Assembly (NCBI RefSeq): GCF_014205155.1 | Contig: NZ_JACHMX010000001.1 | Span: 3,534,001-3,598,000 of the forward strand | Source: Amycolatopsis umgeniensis | GTDB taxonomy: Bacteria; Actinomycetota; Actinomycetes; Mycobacteriales; Pseudonocardiaceae | Direction: 5' to 3' | Length of the DNA: 64,000 bases | Part shown: one piece after another, positions 25,933-33,491 of the stretch | How positions within the stretch are numbered: the stretch's first letter is position 1 | Layout of the letters: each line of letters starts with the position of its first letter | Position numbers and translations under genes: made by a program | Notes under the pieces: model-generated | What the model was told of the DNA's origin: nothing | Database searches by the model: none | Seen by the model: the letters and a program-made list of their open reading frames with translations, nothing else

Positions 25933-26963
25933 GCCCAGCCTCCCGAGCGACGCCGGGTGCGCAGCAGCAACCAGAAGAAGAACGGGCCGCCGACGAGCGC
26001 CGTCAGCATGCCGATCGGCAGATCCGCGTAGGTGAACAGGGTTCTGGCGCCGAGATCCGCCGCGGCGAGCAGCAGCGCGCCGCCGAAGAGGCTCGCCGGG
26101 ATCAGCACGCGGTGCCCGGGACCGAGCAGCATCCGCAGCCCGTGCGGCACGATCAGGCCGACGAAACCGATGATCCCCGAGTACGAAACGGCCGCCGCCG
26201 CCATCAGCGCGACGACCACGACAGCGCCGAGCCGCAGTTTTTCGACGTCCACGCCGAGGTGCCGGGCCTGTCGCTCCCCCAGCGCGAGGAGGTCGAGTTT
26301 CCGAGCCAGCGCGATCGACACGACGACACCGACCGCGACCAGCGGCAGCACGGTGACGACGTACGGCCAGCGCGAACCGGCCAGCGAACCCAGTTGCCAG
26401 AACACGATCTGCTCGCGGGCGGCCTGGTCGGCGGAGAACATCAGGAACGAGATGACGGCCATCGCGACCGCGTTGACCGCGACACCGGTCAGGATCAGCG
26501 TCACCACCTCGGAGCGCCCACGCGACCGCGAAAGCGCGTAGACGAGCAGGGTCGTGACGAGCCCACCGGCGAAACCCAAGGCGGGCGTGGTGAAGGCACC
26601 GAAGAAGGTCCAACCGGCCACAATGGACAGACTCGCGCCGACGGCGGCCCCGGACGAGACGCCGACCACGGCCGGTTCGGCGAGCGGATTGCCGAACACC
26701 CCCTGCATCAACGCGCCGCAGACGCCGAGGACCCCGCCGACCAGCAGCGTCATCACCACACGGGGGAAGCGGACCTGCCACAGCGCGCCCTCGGCGAACG
26801 GGTCCAGCCCGGGTTCCGCGAGCCCGAGCCGGTACAGCACCGAATCGAAGACCTGTGACAGCGGGATGCCGAACTGCCCGCTGCCTGCGGAAACGAGCGA
26901 GATCCCGACGACACCGGCGATCAGCGCGGCGAAGACCGCCGTCACTCGGATACCGCGGTTCAT
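25929..26963 (-). CDS. hmuU: Heme ABC transporter permease (FecCD family)
   Basis: A 344-aa FecCD-type permease with about nine to ten helices. Family signatures: LWQVRFPRVVMTLLVGGVLGVCGALMQGVFGNPLAEP and YSGIIGFVGLIVPHGLRMLLGPGHR. It forms the membrane channel for heme import with HmuV and HmuT; it overlaps both neighbours by 4 bp. Confidence 0.94.
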   Translation of the reverse strand: MNRGIRVTAVFAALIAGVVGISLVSAGSGQFGIPLSQVFDSVLYRLGLAEPGLDPFAEGALWQVRFPRVVMTLLVGGVLGVCGALMQGVFGNPLAEPAVVGVSSGAAVGASLSIVAGWTFFGAFTTPALGFAGGLVTTLLVYALSRSRGRSEVVTLILTGVAVNAVAMAVISFLMFSADQAAREQIVFWQLGSLAGSRWPYVVTVLPLVAVGVVVSIALARKLDLLALGERQARHLGVDVEKLRLGAVVVVALMAAAAVSYSGIIGFVGLIVPHGLRMLLGPGHRVLIPASLFGGALLLAAADLGARTLFTYADLPIGMLTALVGGPFFFWLLLRTRRRSGGWA

Positions 26964-28051
26964 CCGGGGTCGCCCGGCGCGTAGAGGGCCCGTGCCAGCG
27001 CGTCGAGCACGCCGGCGGTGAGCGGTCCGAAGCTCAGGATCTGCGAGTCCGCCATGTCGACGATGCGGCGGTGCTGCCCGGCGGGGGTCTGCGCCACCCC
27101 GGGCACCTGGAGCGCGCCGTCGACCCCGCCGACGGACTCGAGTCCCTTGGTCATCATGAGGATCACGTCGGGTTTGGCCTTGGCCAGCGCCTCCGGGTTG
27201 ACCGGGCGCATGCCCTCGATGCCCGCCTCGGTGGCGACGTCGACGGCGCCGAGCGCGCCGATCAGCGAATCGGCGCCGGATCCCTTGCCGAACAGGTGAT
27301 ACACCCCGGCCTGACCGCGCATGTACAGGAAGACGACGCGGAGTTTGCGCGCCGGATCGGCGGGTGCGAGCTTCGCGATCTCCGCCTTCTTGGCGTCCAC
27401 CTCACCGGCCAGCCGCGTCGCGAGGCGTTCGCCGGACTCCGGCACGCCCAGCGCGGCGGCGACCTGGCGCACGATGTCGCCGACGTTGTCCATCGAGCGC
27501 TTCGCGTCCACGACGACCACGGGCACACCGGACGCGCGCAGCTGGAGCACGACGTCCCAGGGGCCAAGGGTGGTGTCGGTGATCACCACGGTCGGGCGCA
27601 GCGCCAGGATCGCTTCGGCGTTGAGCCGATGGCCGTTCATGGTGACCAGCGGCAGCTTCTCGGCCGAGGGGAACCCGGTGGAGACGTCCCGGCCGACGAC
27701 GTTGCCGCCGAGGCCGAGACCGAACACGGTCGCGGCGAGGGTGCCGGACATGTCGAAGGCGAGGATCCGGCTGGTGTCGGTCACCGTGACCGGCGTGCCC
27801 TGGTGATCGGTGATCGTCGCCGGGAGGTGCCGGACGGCCGGTTCGTCGCCGGTGATATCCGCCCGCGCCAGCCGCGCGGTACCGGGTCCGGTGCGGGTTT
27901 TCGGCTCCGCCAACGGCTCGACCTGGGAAAGCGGCTGGAGATCGGCACCGGTTCCGGCTGCTTTCGTGGTCGCCAAGGGCGGTGTCGAGCAGCCGCTGAC
28001 AACGATGACGAGGAGCAGAGCGACCGTGGGCAGCAACCCCCTTGACAACAT
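26960..28051 (-). CDS. hmuT: Heme ABC transporter substrate-binding lipoprotein
   Basis: A 363-aa lipoprotein: signal peptide with lipobox VVSGC (C21), then a helical-backbone periplasmic-binding fold (TSRILAFDMSGTLAATVFGLGLGGNVVGRD, EAILALRPTVVITDTT, KPDVILMMTKGLESVGGVDG). First gene of hmuTUV-htaA. The ATG lies at the edge of an iron box, and TAGCCT inside that box ends 6 nt before the ATG, so transcription probably starts at the start codon and iron-loaded repressor would cover the -10. Confidence 0.93.
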   Translation of the reverse strand: MLSRGLLPTVALLLVIVVSGCSTPPLATTKAAGTGADLQPLSQVEPLAEPKTRTGPGTARLARADITGDEPAVRHLPATITDHQGTPVTVTDTSRILAFDMSGTLAATVFGLGLGGNVVGRDVSTGFPSAEKLPLVTMNGHRLNAEAILALRPTVVITDTTLGPWDVVLQLRASGVPVVVVDAKRSMDNVGDIVRQVAAALGVPESGERLATRLAGEVDAKKAEIAKLAPADPARKLRVVFLYMRGQAGVYHLFGKGSGADSLIGALGAVDVATEAGIEGMRPVNPEALAKAKPDVILMMTKGLESVGGVDGALQVPGVAQTPAGQHRRIVDMADSQILSFGPLTAGVLDALARALYAPGDPG

Positions 28052-28067
28052 TAGGCAAGGCTAACCA
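28051..28067 (-). promoter_or_regulatory. Iron box over the hmuT promoter
   Basis: TTAGGCAAGGCTAACCA, a near-consensus DtxR/IdeR site, read on the hmuT strand as TGGTTAGCCTTGCCTAA. It contains the presumed -10 TAGCCT of a leaderless hmuT transcript. Confidence 0.8.
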
Positions 28068-28081
28068 TATGGACGATGCAA

Positions 28082-28098
28082 TAGGTAAGCCTTACCTA
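28082..28098 (+). promoter_or_regulatory. Iron box of the divergent secreted-protein gene
   Basis: TAGGTAAGCCTTACCTA: perfect 8-bp arms around a central C, flanked to give ATAGGTAAGCCTTACCTAAT. It is 31 bp from the hmuT-side box, so the divergent promoters are each iron-controlled. Confidence 0.85.
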
Positions 28099-28134
28099 AT
28101 GCTGTGACCTCCTTGTGATCGAAGGGAACCCTCC

Positions 28135-28647
28135 ATGTCGAAGAGATCGGTCCTGCTCCGCGCCGCACTGGTCGCGACCGCCGCCACCGCGGCCGTCACC
28201 GCGCTCGCCGCCCCGGCGTCGGCCGCGCCGGGCAGTGCGACCAACAACGGCAAGACCCTCTCCGCCTCCAACGCCACCGGCCTCGCCTCCGCCGGCGAGA
28301 CCATCACCATCACGGGCAGCGGCTACAGCTCCACTGAGGGCTACTACGTCGCGCTGTGCGCCGTGCCCGAGGACTACAGCTACGGCACCAAGCCGAGCCC
28401 GTGCGCGGGCGGCGACGGCCAGGGCGGCACCGGCGTCGGCCCGTCCTCCTGGGTCACCAACTTCCCCGGCGGTTCCTCGCCGATCGCCTCGAACGGCACG
28501 TTCACCACCCAGATCCGGATCGCCGCGGTCAACAGCGGCCTCGACTGTTCGGATCCGTCGGTCACCTGCGCCATCGTTTCCCGGCGCGACCACTTCGCGT
28601 CCAACAACCGGAACTCGGACGTCTTCATCCCGGTTTCGTTCTCCTGA
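28135..28647 (+). CDS. Iron-regulated small secreted neocarzinostatin-like protein
   Basis: A 170-aa exported protein: signal peptide about 1-32 (ALAAPASAAPG), then one beta domain (LSASNATGLASAGETITITGSGYSS ... YVALCAVPEDY ... CAIVSRRDHFASNNRNSDVFIPVSF) with four cysteines, likely two disulfides. This resembles domains seen with HtaA proteins and neocarzinostatin-type apoproteins. There is no anchor, so it is released. Its own iron box and divergent position from hmuT suggest a secreted heme-binding carrier (hemophore-like); that is inference. A GAAGGGAA ribosome-binding site precedes the ATG. Confidence 0.8.
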   Translation: MSKRSVLLRAALVATAATAAVTALAAPASAAPGSATNNGKTLSASNATGLASAGETITITGSGYSSTEGYYVALCAVPEDYSYGTKPSPCAGGDGQGGTGVGPSSWVTNFPGGSSPIASNGTFTTQIRIAAVNSGLDCSDPSVTCAIVSRRDHFASNNRNSDVFIPVSFS

Positions 28648-28654
28648 CGCGGGC

Positions 28655-28682
28655 CGTGGGGTAGGGCTCGCCCTACCCCACG
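28655..28682. terminator. Hairpin after the secreted-protein gene
   Basis: Perfect 13-bp arms CGTGGGGTAGGGC and its complement with a 2-nt loop, beginning 8 bp after the stop. No U-run follows. Confidence 0.6.
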
Positions 28683-28735
28683 ATCGGCGGTCTGCCGGAT
28701 CCTCCGCATCCCGGGAAAACCCTAACTTTCCAGGT

Positions 28736-30604
28736 ATGTTCCGGATCGCGGCCCTCGCCGCCCTGCTGACGCTCACGACGGTCGTCACGGCTCCCGCCGC
28801 CCACGCGGCCACCCCGGCCTCCGCCGCGGGCGTTTTCGACGAGGTCATCCCTCGAAGCCTTGCCGAGCACCACATCCCCGGCGCCGCCGTGGTGGTCGTC
28901 GAAGGGGACAAGACCGTCTTTTCCGCGGGCTATGGAGTGTCCTCAATAGACACTCAGGCGAAGGTGGACCCGGAGCGCACCGGCTTCCTGATCAACTCGG
29001 TCGGCAAGTCGATCGCCGCCACGGCCGCGATGCAGCTGGTCGAACAGGGCAAGCTGGCGCTGGACGCCGACGTCAACACCTACCTGAAGTCGTTCCGGCT
29101 GCCTGACACCTTCCCCGGCCGTCCGGTCACGCTGTTCTCGCTGCTGACCCACACCGCGGGGTTCGAGGACCACGTGTACCGGATGTTCACCCCGCGCGAC
29201 GAGAAGCTTCCGCCGCTCGCGGAACACCTGGCGACGGAGATCCCCACCCGCGTCCGGCCTCCCGGCGAGCACACCGCCTACTCGAACTACGGTTACGCCC
29301 TCACCGGACATCTCGTCGAACTCGCCTCCGGGCAGCCCTATGCGGATTACGTGCGTCAACACATCTTCGAACCGTTGGGAATGAAGAACAGCAGCGTCGC
29401 GCAGCCCACCCCGGACGTCTCGCCGGCCACCGGCTATCGCTGGGACGGCTCGGCGCAGGTCGTGCCGCCCGCGAACTTCGGCCCGGAACCGCCCGCGGGC
29501 GACGGGAATGTCGCCACCCCCGCGGACATGGGCCGCTACCTCTCCGCGAACCTCGTGCCGGGAACGTTCAGCCGCGACCTGCTCGACCAGATGCACGGCG
29601 CGCGGTTCCGCAACGATCCTCGTCTGACGGGGATGGGGTTCGGCTTCTCGGAACGGCGGTTGAACGGGCTGCGCCTGGTGGAGAAGACCGGTGACTCGCC
29701 GGGGTTCCTGAGCGTGCTGGAACTGATCCCGGAGAAGAACACCGGCGTGTACCTGGTGTTCAACGGCGGCGCGTTCTCCGGCGACGCCGCCGCGGTCACT
29801 TTCAAGGCCTTGAAGGCGTTCCTCGACCGGTTGCATCCCGCCGCATCCGTCTCCGCGCCGAAACCGCTCGCCGGGGACGTCTCACGGTTCGAAGGCAGCT
29901 ACAACAGCACCCGGCTGGACTTCGACAGCTTCACGAAGGTCCGTGCGCTCGCGGGCGCCATCTCGGTGACCGCGGACGGTGACGGCGTGCTGACGACGTC
30001 CGGCCTCGGCGAAGGCATCCGGCGCTGGACACAGACCGAGCCCGGGTTGTTCACCGACGAGGGTGGCGAGCGGATCGCGTTCCGGGAGTCCGGCGGAGGG
30101 GTCCTGCTCTTCTCCGGCGACGACCCGAACTCCTCCTACGAACGCATGTCGTGGCTCGAATCGTCGTCCACACACCTGCTGATCCTCGGTATCGCGCTGC
30201 TGCTCCTGCTGGGCGCGCTGGCGTGGTGGCCGATCCGCGCGTTCGTCCGGCGCGGCCGGGAACGGCATCCGTCGGGCGCCCGGTTCGCGACCGTGGCCGC
30301 GTGGTCCGCGGCGCTCGCCGTCACCCTGTTCGTGGGCGGGTTCGCCCTGCTCATGAGTGACTTCAGCGGCGCCGCCGTCGCGCTGACGTCCGGACACTCC
30401 CCGTTGCTGAGCGTCACCTTGCTCCTGCCGAACGTCGTGTTGCTCCTCACCGGTGCCGCGGTCGTCTGCACGGCGCTCGCCTGGCTGCGCGGCTGGTGGA
30501 ACACGTCCGCCCGCATCACCTACACGGTGATTTCCCTGGCACTGGCGGCCTTCCTCGGCGTGATCGCGTCCTATCACCTGGTGGGATTGCCCTATCTGGC
30601 TTGA
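28736..30604 (+). CDS. Secreted/membrane serine hydrolase (beta-lactamase-related)
   Basis: A 622-aa protein. Signal peptide (TVVTAPAAHAATP), an S12-type catalytic domain with SxxK in NSVGKSIAATAAMQ, YxN in YSNYGYALTGHLV and THTAGFED, then a beta region and four C-terminal helices (from about residue 475: THLLILGIALLLLLGALAWWPI and later). The catalytic domain therefore faces outward on a membrane anchor. Relatives include esterases and D-stereospecific peptidases; substrate unknown. TAACTT ends 7 nt before the ATG (leaderless pattern). Confidence 0.88.
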   Translation: MFRIAALAALLTLTTVVTAPAAHAATPASAAGVFDEVIPRSLAEHHIPGAAVVVVEGDKTVFSAGYGVSSIDTQAKVDPERTGFLINSVGKSIAATAAMQLVEQGKLALDADVNTYLKSFRLPDTFPGRPVTLFSLLTHTAGFEDHVYRMFTPRDEKLPPLAEHLATEIPTRVRPPGEHTAYSNYGYALTGHLVELASGQPYADYVRQHIFEPLGMKNSSVAQPTPDVSPATGYRWDGSAQVVPPANFGPEPPAGDGNVATPADMGRYLSANLVPGTFSRDLLDQMHGARFRNDPRLTGMGFGFSERRLNGLRLVEKTGDSPGFLSVLELIPEKNTGVYLVFNGGAFSGDAAAVTFKALKAFLDRLHPAASVSAPKPLAGDVSRFEGSYNSTRLDFDSFTKVRALAGAISVTADGDGVLTTSGLGEGIRRWTQTEPGLFTDEGGERIAFRESGGGVLLFSGDDPNSSYERMSWLESSSTHLLILGIALLLLLGALAWWPIRAFVRRGRERHPSGARFATVAAWSAALAVTLFVGGFALLMSDFSGAAVALTSGHSPLLSVTLLLPNVVLLLTGAAVVCTALAWLRGWWNTSARITYTVISLALAAFLGVIASYHLVGLPYLA

Positions 30605-30623
30605 TGACCGCCGTCACATCGCC

Positions 30624-30654
30624 TTGACCTCCAGCTAACTGGAGCTAGCAGGGT
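30624..30654 (+). promoter_or_regulatory. MerR/SoxR-like promoter upstream of superoxide dismutase
   Basis: -35 TTGACC (30624-30629), a 19-bp spacer with the dyad CTCCAGCTAACTGGAG, and -10-like CAGGGT (30649-30654). A 19-bp spacer with a central dyad is the hallmark of MerR-family targets. A sibling starting with the same TTGACCTCCAGC is at 31479. The gene start is about 145 bp downstream, leaving a 5' leader of no known class. Confidence 0.65.
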
Positions 30655-30800
30655 GGGTTTCAAGCAGTCGGCCCAACGGGTACAGCTGCTGAGGACAGGT
30701 CGTTCCACCAGGGAAGAATGCGGCGCCCCAGTCGCCGCAAACGGGTGAAGACGACTAAGTTCGGTATTGGAAACTCGTGTCGAAATCAGAAGGAGGGCCA

Positions 30801-31424
30801 ATGGCCCGCTACGAGCTGCCCGAACTCGACTACGACTACGCGGCCCTCGCGCCGCACATCTCGGGCGAGATCAACGAGCTGCACCACAGCAAGCACCACG
30901 CGACCTACGTCAAGGGCGCGAACGACACGCTCGACAAGATCGCCGAGGCCCGTGACGCCGGCAACTTCGGCGACATCGTCGGCCTGCAGACCACGCTGGC
31001 GTTCCACCTCGCGGGGCACGCCAACCACGTCGTGTGGTGGAAGATCCTTTCCCCGGAAGGCGGCGACAAGCCGACCGGCGAGCTGGCCTCCGCGATCGAC
31101 GAGGCGTTCGGCTCCTTCGACAAGTTCAAGGCGCAGTTCACCGCGGTCGCCACCACGATCCAGGGCAACGGCTGGGCCGCGCTCTCCTGGGACCCGATCG
31201 GCAAGACGCTGATCACCCAGCAGCTGCGCGACCACCACAACAACCTGGTCCTGCCGACCACGCCGATCCTGCTGGTCGACGTCTGGGAGCACGCGTTCTA
31301 CCTGGACTACAAGAATGTGAAGCCGAAGTACGTCGAGGCCCTGTGGAACATCTTCAACTGGGCCGAGATCTCCAAGCGGTTCGACAACGCCGTCGCCGGT
31401 GGCAACGGCCTGCTGCTCGGCTGA
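30801..31424 (+). CDS. sodA: Superoxide dismutase, Fe/Mn type
   Basis: A 207-aa SOD that disproportionates superoxide. Metal ligands by alignment to E. coli SodA: H28 ([12 protein letters not shown]), H76 ([10 protein letters not shown]), D160 and H164 ([11 protein letters not shown]). No signal peptide. The ATG at 30801 follows AAGGAGGGCC; an upstream in-frame GTG has no such site. Fe versus Mn cannot be decided from these motifs. Followed by a strong terminator. Confidence 0.96.
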   Translation: MARYELPELDYDYAALAPHISGEINELHHSKHHATYVKGANDTLDKIAEARDAGNFGDIVGLQTTLAFHLAGHANHVVWWKILSPEGGDKPTGELASAIDEAFGSFDKFKAQFTAVATTIQGNGWAALSWDPIGKTLITQQLRDHHNNLVLPTTPILLVDVWEHAFYLDYKNVKPKYVEALWNIFNWAEISKRFDNAVAGGNGLLLG

Positions 31425-31440
31425 CTTTCTCACCACGAAG

Positions 31441-31475
31441 CGGGGCCCTCCTTCCGGGAGGGCCCCGTTTTCGTT
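31441..31475 (+). terminator. Intrinsic terminator of the SOD gene
   Basis: CGGGGCCCTCC (31441-31451) pairs with GGAGGGCCCCG (31457-31467) around a 5-nt loop, followed by TTTTCGTT. It ends 4 bp before the next promoter. Confidence 0.85.
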
Positions 31476-31478
31476 CGC

Positions 31479-31509
31479 TTGACCTCCAGCGAAGTCGAGG
31501 TGTCAAGGT
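31479..31509 (+). promoter_or_regulatory. MerR/SoxR-like promoter of the N-acetyltransferase gene
   Basis: -35 TTGACC (31479-31484), a 19-bp spacer with ACCTC...GAGGT dyad symmetry, and -10-like CAAGGT (31504-31509). The -10 ends 6 nt before the ATG, so transcript and coding sequence would start together. Its first 12 bases equal those of the SOD promoter. Confidence 0.65.
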
Positions 31510-31515
31510 GGACGT

Positions 31516-32274
31516 ATGGACGTCGCCGCATACCTCGACCGCCTCGGACTCGACCGCCCCGCCACCGCGGACGTGGCCGCGCTGCGAGTGCTGCAGGAGC
31601 GCCATCTCGCGGTGGTGCCGTTCGAGAACCTGAGCATCCACCTCGGGGAACCGATCGTCCTGGACACCGAAGTGCTGTTCGACAAGATCGTGCGGCGGCG
31701 CAGGGGTGGCTTCTGTTACGAGCTGAACGGGCTCTTCACCGCCTTGCTGCGGGAACTGGGCTTCGACGCCACACTGAAGGCGGCGAAGGTCTTCCGCCCG
31801 GACGGCACCCTCGGGCCGCCGTTCGACCACGCGGCCATCCGCGTCGAACTCGACGAGCCGTGGCTGTCCGACGTCGGCTTCGGCAGCTTCAGCCGGTTCC
31901 CGCTGCGGCTGTCCGCCACCGAGGCGCAGGCCGACCCGGACGGCGAGTACCTGATCCTCGACGCGCCCTATGGCGATATCGACATCCTCCAGGACGGCAG
32001 GCCCCAGTACCGGCTCGAGCAGCGGTCACGGACGCTGGACGAGTTCGTCCCGACGTCGTTCTGGCAGTCGACGTCGCCGGACTCGCATTTCACGCGGGGG
32101 CCCGCCTGCTCGCTGCCGGGCAAGTACGGCCGGGTCACCCTGGCGGGTGACAAGCTGACCGTCACGACTCACGGCGTCCGCGAGGAGACCCGGCTTTCGA
32201 GTGATCAGGAGATTTTGGACGCCTACCGGAAGGAGTTCGGGATCGAACTCGTCCGGGTGCCGGTACGGCCTTGA
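31516..32274 (+). CDS. Arylamine N-acetyltransferase
   Basis: A 252-aa NAT that moves acetyl from acetyl-CoA to arylamines or hydrazines. Catalytic triad visible: C67 (RRGGFCYELNGLF), H105 (PFDHAAIRV), D119 (LSDVGFGS). Full length and apparently active. Monocistronic between a terminator upstream and a hairpin downstream, under a MerR-type promoter that suggests induction by an aromatic or redox-active compound. Confidence 0.94.
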   Translation: MDVAAYLDRLGLDRPATADVAALRVLQERHLAVVPFENLSIHLGEPIVLDTEVLFDKIVRRRRGGFCYELNGLFTALLRELGFDATLKAAKVFRPDGTLGPPFDHAAIRVELDEPWLSDVGFGSFSRFPLRLSATEAQADPDGEYLILDAPYGDIDILQDGRPQYRLEQRSRTLDEFVPTSFWQSTSPDSHFTRGPACSLPGKYGRVTLAGDKLTVTTHGVREETRLSSDQEILDAYRKEFGIELVRVPVRP

Positions 32275-32314
32275 CCAGACGGGCGAGGTCGTCGACCATG
32301 AACCCCCGGAATGA

Positions 32315-32357
32315 ACGAAGCCCCGCCTCCGGGGGTGACCCGGTTGCGGGGCTTCGT
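32315..32357 (+). terminator. Terminator-like hairpin after the N-acetyltransferase gene
   Basis: ACGAAGCCCCGC (32315-32326) and GCGGGGCTTCGT (32346-32357) form a 12-bp stem with a GC-rich 19-nt loop. It insulates NAT from the iron-regulated SDR. Confidence 0.7.
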
Positions 32358-32402
32358 CCGTTCCCGAACTGACTGCCGCTCCCACCACGAAGCGGACATG
32401 TA

Positions 32403-32421
32403 TGAGGTTAGCCTAACCTCA
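32403..32421. promoter_or_regulatory. Iron box upstream of the SDR gene
   Basis: TGAGGTTAGCCTAACCTCA: 9-bp perfect arms around a single base, the best DtxR/IdeR-type match in the window. It is 70 bp upstream of the SDR start. A CAAACT hexamer at 32479-32484 ends 6 nt before that start, so two promoters are possible. Confidence 0.88.
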
Positions 32422-32490
32422 TCTACCCCGGCAAGGGGTTCGCCTGAGAGACGCCGATCTCACCCTTCCGAGTGACGGCAAACTGTTCCC

Positions 32491-33330
32491 ATGAGTCTTC
32501 TGAGCGGCAAGGCCGTGGTGATCACCGGCTCCGGACAGGGCCTGGGCAGGGCCTTCGCGCACCACGCGGCCGCACAGGGCGCCGCGGTCGTGGTGAACGA
32601 CATCGAAGCCGGGCTCGCGGACGAAGTCGCGCGTGAGATCCGCGCACTGGGCGGGCGTGCGGTGTCCAATGGCGACTCGGTCGCCGACGCGGAACGGGCC
32701 GCCGGACTGATCGAGAAGTGCGTCACCGAGTTCGGCACGATCGACGGCCTGGTCAACAACGCCGGCGTCAACTACCGCGCCGAGCCGTGGGCGGACGACC
32801 CTGCCCGGATGCGCGAAGTGGTCGAGGTCAACGTGCTGGGCCCGCTGTTCTGCGGGACTGCGGCGGCGACCGTGATGCGCGCGCGGGGCGGCGGCGCGAT
32901 CGTGAACGTCGGCTCAGGCTCGATGATCGGCCAGCGGCGCGCGGCCGCGTACTCGGCCTCGAAAGGCGCCGTCGCCTCCATGACCGCTTCCTGGGCGGCC
33001 GACCTGGCGGACCACGGCATCCGCGTCAACGCCGTCGCTCCGGTGGCCTGGACGCGGATGGCGCGGCGGGATCCGAGCGTCGTCCAGACCCCGGAGCACA
33101 CCCCCGAGCGAGTGGCGCCGCTGGTGACCTACCTGCTCAGCGACCTTTCGGCGGAGGTGACCGGGCAGATCCTCCGGTTCCGCGGCGACATCCTGTGCGT
33201 CCTCCGCCAGACCGCGATCAAGGACCCGGTTCTCGAGCGGGACGCTTGGAGCGTCGAAGACATCGCGGACGCGGTGGGCGGGGACCTGCGGGAGGCGCTG
33301 GAGCCGCCTCCCTCGGCCCGGTGGCGGTGA
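32491..33330 (+). CDS. Short-chain dehydrogenase/reductase
   Basis: A 279-aa classical SDR. Cofactor motif TGSGQGLG, the NNAG motif LVNNAGVN, catalytic Ser in NVGSGSMIG and the YxxxK in YSASKGAVASM. D39-region (VVVNDIEAG) favours NAD(H). A C-terminal extension of about 40 residues (CVLRQTAIKDPVLERDAWSVEDIADAVGGDL) resembles SDRs of fatty-acid or polyketide metabolism. It is alone under a strong iron box, so iron limitation probably induces it; the substrate is unknown and no siderophore genes are adjacent. Confidence 0.9.
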   Translation: MSLLSGKAVVITGSGQGLGRAFAHHAAAQGAAVVVNDIEAGLADEVAREIRALGGRAVSNGDSVADAERAAGLIEKCVTEFGTIDGLVNNAGVNYRAEPWADDPARMREVVEVNVLGPLFCGTAAATVMRARGGGAIVNVGSGSMIGQRRAAAYSASKGAVASMTASWAADLADHGIRVNAVAPVAWTRMARRDPSVVQTPEHTPERVAPLVTYLLSDLSAEVTGQILRFRGDILCVLRQTAIKDPVLERDAWSVEDIADAVGGDLREALEPPPSARWR

Positions 33331-33361
33331 GAGCTGCTGGGGTCGCCGCTTCTGGGGCCGG

Positions 33362-33416
33362 TGTCCTGAAGGCCACCTTTGAGACGGTGATCGTCTCAAA
33401 GGTGGCCTTCAGGACA
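33362..33416. repeat. Palindromic element, variant of family A
   Basis: Perfect 25-bp arms (33362-33386, 33392-33416) with a 5-nt loop; core CCTGAAGGCCACCTTTGAG. GAAGGCC and length match family A, the rest of the stem differs. Confidence 0.85.
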
Positions 33417-33491
33417 GCCGAGCGCGACGCCCACCCATCGGGTCCACCGTTTTCGCCGGACAGCAAGCGCCCGACGGGCTAGCTTCACCCC

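Noticed and set aside
31441..31475. Treating the SOD terminator as another member of the palindrome families
   Set aside because: It has a short loop and a T-run and shares no core with families A-C; an ordinary intrinsic terminator.
32430..32490. CTGAGA and CACCCTT in the SDR leader look like parts of a TPP (THI) riboswitch
   Set aside because: The GAACCTGA block and the closing stems are missing and the leader is too short; chance resemblance.
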